NCBI GenBank assembly: GCA_028277985.1
Contig: JANQFG010000249.1
Location: 1-64,000, forward strand
DNA length: 64,000 bases
From: a bacterium
GTDB lineage: Bacteria; Desulfobacterota; DSWW01
Reading direction: 5' to 3'
Below, piece after piece: positions 30,919-41,312 of the stretch (position 1 is its first letter; each line of letters starts with the position of its first letter). Under the pieces are notes generated by a model. That model was not told the DNA's origin and ran no database searches. It saw nothing but the letters and a program-made list of their open reading frames with translations. A program made the position numbers and the translations under genes.

Positions 30919-31467
30919 TCAGGGGATCAGCACGGCGGCAGCCACACAGGTCGTCCAGAGCCCTGACTTGTGACCGATCGCCGACTGCGTGACGTTGCGC
31001 GTTCGTATGATCTTGTCGCTGATGCGCCAGAAATCCGTCTTTTCGTCGTAATCCAGATCCGGATCGAAATCCTCTGCACCCAGGATGGTCGCAAGCATCC
31101 AGGCGGCAAGGTCCTCGGCGTACTCGCCTGCCACCTCGCTGGTCTGGCCGAAGGCATGATGCTCGGAAAGGTAGCCGTATTGCTCCGGGTCCTTGGGAAT
31201 GGCGATTCCGATCGAGGCGGAGATCAGCCGATGCGGCTCTTTTGTGTATGCCTCGCTCATGACCGTGTGCACCACCTGTCCCGGTTTCAGGATCTTCAAG
31301 GCGGTCTTTCGGGAGACGATCTTGCACGAGGGGGGATAGATGCTCGACACCTTGATGAGATTGAACGGGGCAATGCCCGCAGTCCTGAGGGCCAGCTCCA
31401 GGCTTGCGAGCTTTTCCTTGTGCCGGCCGACCCCTTTGGTCAGGAACATCATTCTGGGGACATACAT
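30919..31467 (-). CDS. pdaD: Pyruvoyl-dependent arginine decarboxylase
   Basis: KVSSIYPPSCKIV pyruvoyl Ser-Ser processing site; SASIGIAIP; EHHAFGQTSEVAGEYAEDLAAWMLATILG. Confidence 0.92.
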   Translation of the reverse strand: MYVPRMMFLTKGVGRHKEKLASLELALRTAGIAPFNLIKVSSIYPPSCKIVSRKTALKILKPGQVVHTVMSEAYTKEPHRLISASIGIAIPKDPEQYGYLSEHHAFGQTSEVAGEYAEDLAAWMLATILGAEDFDPDLDYDEKTDFWRISDKIIRTRNVTQSAIGHKSGLWTTCVAAAVLIP

Positions 31468-31600
31468 TTCACAGGCCCCTTGGTTTCAAAGATTGTTGCT
31501 ACGGGTTCGCGTCGGAACGGTTTCACGGAAACGCTACATTATAAAGGGAAGCCTCCGTGAAGGCAAAAGAACCGGCGTCATTCTCGTCCCCGCTCGCCAT

Positions 31601-33097
31601 CTAAAGGCTGAACAGATTCGTGCCGGCCGGGGATTGCCGGACCTTGCCCTTTCTGCCGATCACCTCCTCGGCGGCCATGACCGCCAGGGTGTCCGGATCG
31701 TCCTCCACACGGGCGAGGAATCTTGCGCCCGAAGGTGTCCTGCCGAGCACAAAGCCGTAGCCCGGCTCAACTCCATAGTAGCCGGCCGTGTATGTCTCCA
31801 CCGTGGCTTCGCCTTCCGGCGCCTCGATGATCTCGGGCGCCTGGACGGCCTCGAGTTCCTTTAGGAATGGTCCCTTGTCCACTCGCTTCCACTCCTCCGG
31901 GCAGGTTCCGGTTCGATAAAGGCCGACCGCATTCTTGCTCAGGAACCAGCTCACGGAATGGACGAGCCCCTGTTTGCCGGGCTGTTCACGCAGGATTTCC
32001 GCAATCCGGCAGACCGCGTGCAGGCTGTAATTGTTTCCCGGTCCTCCGAAGTTGGACATGCCGCCCGTCACGGTCAGGGGCCTGGGGTCTGTGGGCTCGA
32101 TCTCGAGTGCGTCCCGTACGATTCGAGGTACGCAAGGGAAGCAACTGTACAGGTCGAGGAAATCCACCTCGTCGAGGTCGTTGCCGGCCTGGGCCAGGGC
32201 CATGTCCACGGCCGTCTTTGCGCAGGGGGAGTCGTGCATGTTCTTGCGGTGGGTTACGTACCATAGATCGGATGCTTCCCCGAAACCGACAGGAAAGACG
32301 TATTTCTCTTCCGGTATCTTCCTCCGTCCGGCCTCGGCAAGGCTCATCATCAGGACCGCGGCGGACTGGTCCGTGAAGATCATGGAGCACATCAGCTTGG
32401 TGTAAGGGACGGCAACCATCCGGTTGCGGTCCGAAATCGTGCGGAAATCCTCCGGGGTTCGTTCCTGACGGAACCAGGCATACGGGTTCTGGGCTGCTAC
32501 CCGGCCCATTTCAGCGCAGATATCAGCGATCTCCCGGCTGTGCTCCTCCAGGGTCTGACCCTTTTCGTATCGACGTGCATTCTCGAACAGTGCATAGATG
32601 TCGGATGGGACGATCAGTCCGTGCATTTCCTCGATGGGCGTGGACGAAGGACGCAGGTCCCCCACGAGGTCCAACGTACCCGGTTCGCGCTTCCATGGAG
32701 GGCGTTCTCCGCACTTGCGGGCTGTAGATCTGGAGGCATAAGATTCGGCGCCGCAGATCAGGGCGACCTTCACATCACCTTCTGCAATCTTGTCCGCCGC
32801 TTCCGCGAGAAACCACTGGGGTCCGCAGGCCCCGACCCCGGTGTACCACTGGATGCCGGGCCGTGCGCCGAGCCTCTCCGCCACCACGGCCGGAGGGTCC
32901 TCGTAAGACCAGGAAAGAATGTTGACCACGCCCAGCATATCGATTTCGGCCAGGGCCCCCTCGGCACTACCGTCCTCCGCGGCCCTTCGTGCGGACGCCT
33001 CGATCAGATCCGCGGGCTCTCGAATCTCCTCCATTGCCTTCGGCCTGTTCACGGTCTGGCCCACGCCGACGATGACGGGAATGCGTTCCGGGTCCAT
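31601..33097 (-). CDS. Thiolase-family protein (acetyl-CoA acetyltransferase-like)
   Basis: RIPVIVGVGQTVNRP; DEVDFLDLYSCFPCVPRIVRDALEI; VTGGMSNFGGPGNNYSLHAV. Confidence 0.85.
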   Translation of the reverse strand: MDPERIPVIVGVGQTVNRPKAMEEIREPADLIEASARRAAEDGSAEGALAEIDMLGVVNILSWSYEDPPAVVAERLGARPGIQWYTGVGACGPQWFLAEAADKIAEGDVKVALICGAESYASRSTARKCGERPPWKREPGTLDLVGDLRPSSTPIEEMHGLIVPSDIYALFENARRYEKGQTLEEHSREIADICAEMGRVAAQNPYAWFRQERTPEDFRTISDRNRMVAVPYTKLMCSMIFTDQSAAVLMMSLAEAGRRKIPEEKYVFPVGFGEASDLWYVTHRKNMHDSPCAKTAVDMALAQAGNDLDEVDFLDLYSCFPCVPRIVRDALEIEPTDPRPLTVTGGMSNFGGPGNNYSLHAVCRIAEILREQPGKQGLVHSVSWFLSKNAVGLYRTGTCPEEWKRVDKGPFLKELEAVQAPEIIEAPEGEATVETYTAGYYGVEPGYGFVLGRTPSGARFLARVEDDPDTLAVMAAEEVIGRKGKVRQSPAGTNLFSL

Positions 33098-33226
33098 AGA
33101 AGTCTCCCCCCGTTCTTTTCAGCCTTTGGTCACCTGTGGCCACTAAATTCGCACAGGACCCGGGCACAAATCAATTCCTCTCCATTCACCATGGGAAAGA
33201 CGAGGGTAGGTTTGGGGAGAAACGCC

Positions 33227-34639
33227 CTACGCCTTCCTGCGGCGCATTCTCCAGGCGATGACCCCGCCGGCGGGGATCAGAAGAAGGGCAAGGGAGTTGA
33301 GGGCTCCCGATCCGAGCAGAGATTGCCCACCATACGATGCGGCTATCGTATTCGCAGGTTCAGGATACGCGGGGGTGGCATGGTTGCAGTCATCATCATG
33401 ACCATTCCCCGGGATTTCCGTCATGGCGGGATTCACCAGAGGATTGAAGTCGCCGCAGTCGGTCCCGCCACAGGCAACACTCACATATCCGTCTCCATCG
33501 TTGTCGTCATTGAAATAGCAGGGGACACCCAGATAGACCTCCGGGGCACAGAGATGCCGGTCGCATCCGTACCAGACCGCCCACCCGTCGTTGTTGATCT
33601 TGGGGTTCAAGCCAAAGCCCGTGATTCGGCTCGAAGTCGATCCGTCATAGAGCCATATGCCCATGCCTTCGTCATAGGTGCCTGCCTGCCAGACGACCCA
33701 CCCATTATCGCCTATCTGAGGACGCTGGTCCCAATAGTGGTTGTCCGTGAGCTGAGTGGTTGTTGTTCCGTTATAGAGGAAGATCTCATAGTAAGGGGAG
33801 CTGTACTCGCTGCCCCCTTGCCAGACCACTTGGCCCTGGTTGTTGATCCTGGGGTATTCATCATCATAGTCATTGTCCGTGAGCTGGGTCGTGGTCACAC
33901 CATCGTAAAGAAAAATCTCGTAGTCTCCATCGGGGCACCACCAGTCCGGGCCGCCGTCACACATTGCCCAGACAACCCATCCGCTGTTGTTCATATCCAC
34001 ATAGGGAGCCCCGTCATAATACTCGTTATTCGTGAGCTGTGTCGTGCTCGTGCCGTCGTAGAGGAAGATCTCACTGTCCGAGCCGTCGGATCCCGGCCAG
34101 GCCACATACCCGCTGTCACTAATGCTGGGGCTGCCATCCCAGTAGGCGTTATCCGTGAGCTGTGTCGAGCTCGTACCGTCATAGAGGAAGATCTCGTAGT
34201 TGTCGTAAACATGTGAGCAATCCGGTCCGTCGCACCCATGCCAGACCACCCACCCGTTGTCGTTTATCTGAGGGGAGCTGTCCGTGAAGTCCTCCTCCGA
34301 AAGCACTATCGTATTCGTTCCATCGTAAAAGAAGATCTCGCCACTTCCACCGGGATAGCCGGACCAGACCACCTGGCCGCTGTTATTCACGCCGAGGTCG
34401 TAGATATCATGGGTGCTGGTGAAAATTCGGGTCGTGCTCGTCCCGTCGTGAAGGAGGATTTCTCGGTTTGAGCCGTCCCAACTTTCCCAGACGACATGCG
34501 CGTTGTCGTTTATCTGGGGGTTCTCGTCCGAATTAGGATCGTTCGAGAGGTTCTTGAAGCTGCTCAGCCCGTGAGACACCGTGTGCAAAGAAAAGACAAG
34601 AATCGTCGCGATCAACCATAGAAGACCAAGTCTTTTCAT
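33227..34639 (-). CDS. Secreted repeat (beta-propeller-like) protein with MopE-like metal-binding motif and C-terminal anchor
   Basis: Signal peptide; repeats ~40 aa of VVWxGxDGSxxEIFLYDGTSTTQLTxN; DDNDGDGYVSVACGGTDCGDFNPLVNP..DDDCN; C-terminal hydrophobic stretch then RMRRRKA. Confidence 0.8.
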   Translation of the reverse strand: MKRLGLLWLIATILVFSLHTVSHGLSSFKNLSNDPNSDENPQINDNAHVVWESWDGSNREILLHDGTSTTRIFTSTHDIYDLGVNNSGQVVWSGYPGGSGEIFFYDGTNTIVLSEEDFTDSSPQINDNGWVVWHGCDGPDCSHVYDNYEIFLYDGTSSTQLTDNAYWDGSPSISDSGYVAWPGSDGSDSEIFLYDGTSTTQLTNNEYYDGAPYVDMNNSGWVVWAMCDGGPDWWCPDGDYEIFLYDGVTTTQLTDNDYDDEYPRINNQGQVVWQGGSEYSSPYYEIFLYNGTTTTQLTDNHYWDQRPQIGDNGWVVWQAGTYDEGMGIWLYDGSTSSRITGFGLNPKINNDGWAVWYGCDRHLCAPEVYLGVPCYFNDDNDGDGYVSVACGGTDCGDFNPLVNPAMTEIPGNGHDDDCNHATPAYPEPANTIAASYGGQSLLGSGALNSLALLLIPAGGVIAWRMRRRKA

Positions 34640-34905
34640 TCTCCTTCTCCTTCTGCCGAAAGGGATCAGGCGCTCTTCCGGCCCAAGAACCGTATGACTA
34701 CCCTGTAACACACTCGGGTCCGGACAGGCAAGGAAAATTATGGTGACAAGAAATTTGTTCTATTTATTGGTCCCCGGCACAGGTCCTGTGCGGTGCAGGG
34801 ATCACCCTGCTGCTGCTGCTCCTCCTCCTCCTCCTCCTCGCGGCTGCCTTTCTGTTCGCCCGGTCTTCCGCCTTTACCCCTCTGCTGGTCTTCCGACGAA
34901 TCCGA

Positions 34906-35652
34906 TTACGCGAATTTACCAGGAAAGACTTCTTTCAGGGTTGCATAGCCGATCTTTCCTATATCCCTGGCGGACAGGAATTTGCGGAAATCCCGGATCG
35001 TTTCGGCTTTGTCTCTCCAGGGGAGGCGTGAGAATTTCCTCACAAAGGGCATCAGGTGGCGGAGGCGGATGGAATGATCCATCGCATAGGCTTGGAAATG
35101 TGCGAATGCATCGAAGAGATTTCGTTCCTGCAACTTCCTCGTAATGTCGAGGACGTCGGCAGGGTTCAGCTTGGTCACACTCTGGATCATCAACGGGGCG
35201 ACCACTTCCGAAAATCTGTTATCCCCATGGAAGGAGATACGTTCCAGAGAACGTTCGTCAAGTTCTCCTGAATCAATCTTCATGGAAATCTGTCTAGCAA
35301 CATCCCCGTAGTTCTTGTAGATGACATTGAACCCGAGCATGCTATACGGGGTGGAGCCACCCGCGTCACCGACGAGCAGGATTCTGTCAGCCGCCTTCCG
35401 TTGATCCTTTTTCCTCGGGATCACTCCGTACCGCTCACCGGAGAGTTCAGCCCCTTTTACCTTCTTCTCGTCCAGAAGGGCGCAGGCGCCGCCTTCTCCC
35501 AGCTGACTGGAGAAGCCATGGTGACGGTCTCGATCCCATATTCGAATCGTTGCTCTTGTAAGACGGTTCAGGACCAGATCCTCCTCTGCCTTGAATCCGT
35601 CCAGTTCTACGACCCCCCAGGCCTTGTTCGTCTCTTGAATCCGGTCTCCCAC
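34906..35652 (-). pseudogene. N-terminally truncated geranylgeranyl-reductase-like FAD oxidoreductase
   Basis: ILLVGDAGGSTPYSMLGFNVIYKNYG matches C-terminal FAD motif of the family; N-terminal GxGxxG domain absent, in-frame TAG shortly upstream. Confidence 0.6.
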
Positions 35653-35797
35653 TGAACATCTGGGCCTGAAACCTTCAACGGAAAACCTTTGGCCCTAGAG
35701 AGTGACTCGTATGGATAGGTTCCATTAAAACGGCTGGCATGTTCTTCAACTGATTCCAGCTATGGTGCTTGTATGATCACGTTGTCAGTGCCCTAGA

Positions 35798-36172
35798 CTA
35801 AGGGTAGGAAGCGCAAGGATTGGGAAGCCCACAATACATGGTCAGGGACAATTCCTTAAACATATGTTCTCCATCAAAAGAGACGGGTGTGCAGCATTCA
35901 GGAGGAATAGTTCGGACCTTGCAGTCGTACGGCAAGGCGATTGGATTAGCCCCCAATTCGAGGAAATCTACTAGGTAACGTCCGTCGGGCTGCCTCGCTA
36001 TCGACCCCGTGAACTCCCATCCCCATGCATCCTCACAAGATATATACGCATAGTCCCCTCCGTATGGTAGGGGCGGGTCTGGAGGGTCCTGTGTCACCAA
36101 TTCGAGGTCGATACAACCACTCAAGAAGAGAATCGGCAAGAAGGCAACCATGATAAGTCGTATTACGTTCAT
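35798..36172 (-). CDS. Hypothetical lipoprotein
   Basis: MNVIRLIMVAFLPILFLSGCIDL lipobox; Cys-containing mature part. Confidence 0.6.
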   Translation of the reverse strand: MNVIRLIMVAFLPILFLSGCIDLELVTQDPPDPPLPYGGDYAYISCEDAWGWEFTGSIARQPDGRYLVDFLELGANPIALPYDCKVRTIPPECCTPVSFDGEHMFKELSLTMYCGLPNPCASYP

Positions 36173-36743
36173 TGCTGCACATCCTTTCTGTCGTGCACCA
36201 AACATAGTCCTCTCCTCCCATGTGAGTCTGTTGGAAAATGGCGACCTTCAGACTAATCTACTTACATAAATATCGTTATGTCAACGGCATTCCTGCAACG
36301 TAATCACCCCAGTCGCCCCACTCGGCAAGGGGGACCTTTACTAGGTCTTGTGTTTCCACTGTCACGCGGGAAGTTCAACAGTGAATGCAGGCAGCCCTAC
36401 TTCCAGACCGTCCCCATCTCGCATCAATGTCCAGTTGATACATTGAATTTTCAGGATTTCAACATTACTACGCAGATGGTCGTGTTCCGAGTCCAACCCA
36501 TTCCGGCATCTATGTCTCGTCGAAAGGTTAAATTCTCGCTATCCCCATACGTCATGTATACGAATCAAATTGAACAGCGGTGATCGACCCGTTCCGGTGT
36601 CAGCAGCAACCTTGATTCGGTGACTGGTTGATTCCGCCCCAAGTGCTTCGCTCGTACTTGATTCGTGGGATCTGGATAAAGAGAGTTCTTGTGCCGGAAG
36701 CCGACAGGCCTCGAGATGATGTCGAGCAACGCGGTGAGATTCT

Positions 36744-37868
36744 TTAGCGAAGCTCCTGATAGTGACTCCCCTCGAACAGATCACGGCGGCGAAAGAGCCT
36801 GTTCACGAACCGGCGTTTGAGATAGCGCTCGAGGCTGACAAGCCCGCTGAGTCTCACTGCGTTGAAATAGCCTCGAAGCACGGGACGAAAGAGCCTGGGG
36901 CGGATAGGCTTGGAGTAAGTAACCTCATCAAGCAACGGCTTGACAGCTTTTCGATACCTGGGTGCAGCCTGATCAAGGCTTTCGGCAAGAATACGTCCAG
37001 CGATCTGTCCGCTTCTCATGGCATAGTAGATGCCCTCGCCGCTGAGTTGATTGAGCAATCCGGCTGCATCGCCAACCAGCAGGACCCCCTCTTCAGCCAC
37101 ATGATCGACCACGCTTGCCGGAGCCAGTCCGCCGGACTTCCGTTGAAGACTGTATTCCTTCGGCAGCAACCCGTGATCGACACAATAGACCATTAGATCG
37201 TCCAGATGCTGTCTGACGGTCTTGCCGTCCAGTCCGACGAAACCCACGCCCATGTAATAGCCGTCGTTGGTGGGAAAGAGGTAAGCGTAGCCAAGATCGC
37301 CGGCCCAAAGGTAGAAGATGAAGGCCTTCTCGTGCGGCCTCGCGCAGACAATGTGATGAACAAAGCAAATACCGAGCTCTTCTTTGCCCTGTTTCCGGTT
37401 TCCCAGACTCTTCGACGTGACACCGGACACACCGTCCGCGCCGATGACGGCGCGCGCCTCCAATGATTCGGTGCCGTCGGACAATCGTATTCGCCCATCC
37501 GCCAGGCGTTGGATCGACTTCACGTTGAAGACTCGAAATGAAACGCCTGGTTTGTCGAGAGCCGCGCCGAGAAGCAGGGCGTCAAAATCGTGGCGGTGTA
37601 CGTGGTCGAAGAAGTGTGAGTCGCGACCTTCCCACCAGACGGACCTGTCGACACAGAAATACATATGCTCGTTCGGATGCCCGTTCAGATTCGCCTCGAC
37701 TTCGGCGTAGTTCGGGAATTCCGCAGGCCAGTCGCGACAGCGAAGCAGGGCGCCACCGCAAGTCTTGTGTCTGGGAAACGCGCTCTTGTCGACGACCAGG
37801 ATGTCGAGCGAAGGAGATTCTGCAAGGTGGTAGGCAGCGGTGCTGCCGGCCGGCCCAGCGCCCACCAC
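36744..37868 (-). CDS. NAD(P)/FAD-dependent oxidoreductase, geranylgeranyl reductase family
   Basis: VGAGPAGSTAAYHLA; DKSAFPRHKTCGGAL; VLLVGDAAGLLNQLSGEGIYYAMRSG; start is GTG, frame extends a few codons upstream to a stop. Confidence 0.88.
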   Translation of the reverse strand: MVGAGPAGSTAAYHLAESPSLDILVVDKSAFPRHKTCGGALLRCRDWPAEFPNYAEVEANLNGHPNEHMYFCVDRSVWWEGRDSHFFDHVHRHDFDALLLGAALDKPGVSFRVFNVKSIQRLADGRIRLSDGTESLEARAVIGADGVSGVTSKSLGNRKQGKEELGICFVHHIVCARPHEKAFIFYLWAGDLGYAYLFPTNDGYYMGVGFVGLDGKTVRQHLDDLMVYCVDHGLLPKEYSLQRKSGGLAPASVVDHVAEEGVLLVGDAAGLLNQLSGEGIYYAMRSGQIAGRILAESLDQAAPRYRKAVKPLLDEVTYSKPIRPRLFRPVLRGYFNAVRLSGLVSLERYLKRRFVNRLFRRRDLFEGSHYQELR

Positions 37869-37973
37869 GATGACGTCGAACTGGTTCCTGGTTTCGATCG
37901 GATGACCCTCTCATCTCCGTTTGGGCGTTGACTCCTTCTTGAATATAAGAGAGGGATTCAGTGGAATCAACCT

Positions 37974-38597
37974 TCAGTACGATAGCCCGGGCGTCTTGTG
38001 GAGGTACGTATCGTCTGTCAATTGCTTCAACATGAAATCCGCGACATCGGCGCGAGAGATCTTGAGTTCTGTCGTCTTGTCCGTGCCGGGAAAGCCATGT
38101 CGGTACCGGCCGGTACGCTCTCCGTCGGTGAAGGCTGCCGGGCGGACGATCGTCCAGTCCAGACGGCTCTGCCTGACGTGGTCCTCTTGGCTCACATGGT
38201 CGAGGTACGCCGGACGCAGAAGGAGTCCGAACATGATGTATTTCCAGAAGAGGTTCAGATTGGCCTGACTGTCCCCGACTCCCAGGGTCGATTGGCAGAT
38301 GAAGCGCCGGACGCCCGTGTTCTCCATGGCGCTCACGATATTTCGTGTTCCCTCTGACCGAACCGTACCTTTCCTGCCCGCCCCCAGTGAACACAGCACC
38401 GCTTCTTGACCCTCTACCGCTCTTTCCACCGACGCGAGATCCATTACATCCCCTTGAGCGACCTGCAGATTGTTGTGTTTGAGGTCCAGTTTCGTGGCAT
38501 CGCGTGCGAACGCGGTGACAGTATGTCCCTGCTCGCGAGCCTGATCGACGAGCTCTCGACCTATGCTGCCTGTTGATCCAAATATAAGCACTCTCAT
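37974..38597 (-). CDS. NAD(P)H-binding atypical SDR protein
   Basis: MRVLIFGSTGSIGRELVDQAREQGHTVTAFARD. Confidence 0.9.
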   Translation of the reverse strand: MRVLIFGSTGSIGRELVDQAREQGHTVTAFARDATKLDLKHNNLQVAQGDVMDLASVERAVEGQEAVLCSLGAGRKGTVRSEGTRNIVSAMENTGVRRFICQSTLGVGDSQANLNLFWKYIMFGLLLRPAYLDHVSQEDHVRQSRLDWTIVRPAAFTDGERTGRYRHGFPGTDKTTELKISRADVADFMLKQLTDDTYLHKTPGLSY

Positions 38598-38833
38598 CCT
38601 ATTGCCTCCGTTGGGCCTGCGGCTCTCTGGTTGCTTCCTCCAATGATATTGTCCTACGACCAGCCATTTTCATAACGAGACTTTGGAAAGTAGCCCTTAG
38701 ATGTCAACGAAGGTGGTTTTGTTCCCAGCCTGGATAGGCTGCGGGTCGCGCGTGTACATTCGCCATGGACTCCTCGGAAGCAGGGGATGTATAATCCGCC
38801 CGTCACCCACCACTAAACCGCAAGCGGTTCCCG

Positions 38834-40123
38834 ATGGCTTCACCTGATTCCGGGCAGAATGAGATCTACCGGCCGGGCCGGCGCGGCGCAGCGATCACCC
38901 TGCTCCTCCTCTGTCTGACCATGCTCTTCGACTATGCGGATCGAATGATCGTGGGGGCCCTCATCCCCTTCATCAAGCAGGATTGGGGTCTCTCGGACCA
39001 GGCCCTTGGGTCCCTGACGAGCGTGATCTATCTGACGATAGCGATCTTCGTGCTCCCCCTGTCTGTCCTGGTGGACCGGTGGAGCCGCCGGAAGATGATT
39101 TCCCTGATGGTGTTTGTCTGGAGCATGGCCACCCTCGCCTGTGCCTTCACTCGCAACTATGGGCAGCTTCTCGCAGCTCGTGCGCTCGTGGGCCTGGGGG
39201 AGGCCGGCTACGCACCGGCAGGCACCGCCTCCATTGCCGCCGCCTATCCCCGCGAGGTGCGCGCCCGCGCCATGGGCATCTGGAACGCCTTCATCCCGAT
39301 CGGGGCCGCAGTCGGATTCATTGTGGGCGGGTACGTGGGCCAGCGCTACGGGTGGCGGCAGGCTTTCGGGCTCGTCTCCCTTCCCGGCCTCATCCTGGCG
39401 GTGATGTTCTGGTTCACCAGGGACTATCGAACCGTGTCCCTCGACCCAGAGGGTGGCGAGAGGCCGGAGACGGCGGGCAGCTTCAAAGATTCGGCACTCG
39501 GGCTGTTTCGCATTCCCACGATCTGGTTCGTGTATCTGGCCTTCGCAATGAATACGGCGATTACGACCTCGCTCTTGACCTGGCTACCCGCCTATTTTCA
39601 CCGCTTCCACGAGATGGACAAGCAGACGGCGGGCAACATGGCGGCAGGGCTGATGCTGCTGGTCATGGTCGGTGCACCCCTCGGCGGGTTTCTGGCGGAT
39701 CGCTGGATACGAAAGCGCGTGAATGCCCGGATGGTCTTCTCCGGCCTCACGTCTCTCCTTTCGGCCCTGCTTCTGTCCACCGCGCTTCTGTTTGCCCAAT
39801 CTGCCCTGTTCATGCCCCTGCTTATCTGTTTCGGCATCATCACCGTATGCTACGTGGCTCCTTCGGCAGCTGTCACTCAGGAGGTGGTCCACCCGGGGAT
39901 GCGGGCCCTCTCCTACGGCCTTTGCGTCATCTGCCAGCATCTCCTCGGGGGAGCCTGGTCCCCCATGCTCATAGGAGCCCTTTCGGACCGATGGGGTCTG
40001 GAAAAGGCCCTGTTCGTGCTGCCCTTTTTCGGGGTGATCGCTTCAGGGTTGCTTCTGGTCGGATCCCGATGGTACGAAAGGGATCTGGAAAGGGTCGGTG
40101 AGATCGTGCTGCTCAAAGAGTGA
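38834..40123 (+). CDS. MFS transporter
   Basis: 429 aa, 12 TM; DYADRMIVGALIPFIKQDWGLSD; LVDRWSRRKMI. Confidence 0.92.
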   Translation: MASPDSGQNEIYRPGRRGAAITLLLLCLTMLFDYADRMIVGALIPFIKQDWGLSDQALGSLTSVIYLTIAIFVLPLSVLVDRWSRRKMISLMVFVWSMATLACAFTRNYGQLLAARALVGLGEAGYAPAGTASIAAAYPREVRARAMGIWNAFIPIGAAVGFIVGGYVGQRYGWRQAFGLVSLPGLILAVMFWFTRDYRTVSLDPEGGERPETAGSFKDSALGLFRIPTIWFVYLAFAMNTAITTSLLTWLPAYFHRFHEMDKQTAGNMAAGLMLLVMVGAPLGGFLADRWIRKRVNARMVFSGLTSLLSALLLSTALLFAQSALFMPLLICFGIITVCYVAPSAAVTQEVVHPGMRALSYGLCVICQHLLGGAWSPMLIGALSDRWGLEKALFVLPFFGVIASGLLLVGSRWYERDLERVGEIVLLKE

Positions 40124-40182
40124 GTTTCGAGCGTGAACATACATCTCGCGCGCAATTTGCGGGCCAGGGGAGGAACAAGGCG

Positions 40183-41283
40183 ATGACAGGCAAAGAGCGT
40201 ATTCTGAAGGCCCTCGAATGTGGGGAACCGGACCGGGTTCCGGTCTTCGAGCTGGCCATTAACGAACCGAGCATCGTAGCGCTCGGAAGGCATTTCACGG
40301 ATGATCTTCCGGCCGTGAAGCATGTTTCCAAGATGACCCTGGAAGACAAGGTCAAGTACTTGGACCTTCTGGCCCTGATCCTCACGGAGTTGGGCAATGA
40401 CGGCGTCTCCACCATGTTGATCATCAGCAAGGAGCCGGCCGGGGGGGACCTCGCGAGGGACAAGTACGGAACCACCTACATGCTCTCAGAGGTGGGCGAG
40501 CCCCTGCCCGTGGGCGGGCCTGTCCAGGGCCCGCAGGATCTCTCCAAGGTGGCCGGCATCGAGCCGGACCCGGTGGACTTCCTGATGCTCGAATACATGA
40601 TCCAGAAGATGGGTACGGACGTGGCCCACTTGTTCGGCATCCCGGGCCCATTCCGCACGTCCTGGCAGCTCATGGGCGGCATGGACGACCTCCTTTTGGC
40701 CTACATCCGCAATCCGGATTTCGTCCTGGATCTTGCCAGGATCGCCACCGACTTCAACAAGGCCGCCGTCGAGATGGCGGCCGACAGGGGTACGGATGCA
40801 ATCACCCTGCAGGGAGACCTGGCCTTCAACACGAGCACCCTCATGAGTCCGGATCAGTACCGGCAGTTTCTCAAGCCCTTTACTGCGGAGATCATCGAGT
40901 TTGCCCACAAGAAGGGCTTGAAGGTCATCAAGCACTCGGATGGAAACCTGTGGCCCATCCTGGAGGACCTGGTGGAAGTGGGATTTGACGGCCTCCATCC
41001 GATTCAGCCGCAGTGCATGGACATCAAGGAGGTGAAGGCGAGTATCGAGGGCCGGACGGCCCTGGTCGGAAACATCGATTGCAGTTTCCTGCTCCCCTTT
41101 GGAACCGAGGCAGAGGTGGAGAAGGCGGTGGCGGAGACGATTCAGGCGGCTGCGCCCGGAGGCGGCTACATCATAAGCTCTTCGAACACGATCCATCCCG
41201 GGGTCAAGGCGGAGAACTACATCGCCATGGTTCGTGCGGCCAAGAAGTACGGGAAGTATCCGATTGACGTCCCCTCACCCTGA
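40183..41283 (+). CDS. Uroporphyrinogen decarboxylase family (MtaA/CmuA-like) protein
   Basis: MTGKERILKALECGEPDRVPVFE; HSDGNLWPILEDLVEVGFDGLHPIQPQCMDIKEVK. Confidence 0.9.
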   Translation: MTGKERILKALECGEPDRVPVFELAINEPSIVALGRHFTDDLPAVKHVSKMTLEDKVKYLDLLALILTELGNDGVSTMLIISKEPAGGDLARDKYGTTYMLSEVGEPLPVGGPVQGPQDLSKVAGIEPDPVDFLMLEYMIQKMGTDVAHLFGIPGPFRTSWQLMGGMDDLLLAYIRNPDFVLDLARIATDFNKAAVEMAADRGTDAITLQGDLAFNTSTLMSPDQYRQFLKPFTAEIIEFAHKKGLKVIKHSDGNLWPILEDLVEVGFDGLHPIQPQCMDIKEVKASIEGRTALVGNIDCSFLLPFGTEAEVEKAVAETIQAAAPGGGYIISSSNTIHPGVKAENYIAMVRAAKKYGKYPIDVPSP

Positions 41284-41312
41284 CGGGGGCGATCGTAACC
41301 TGAAGGAGGTGG

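Noticed and set aside
33740-34480. Possible CRISPR-like array from periodic DNA repeats
   Set aside because: Repeats are in frame and encode a protein repeat in a secreted protein
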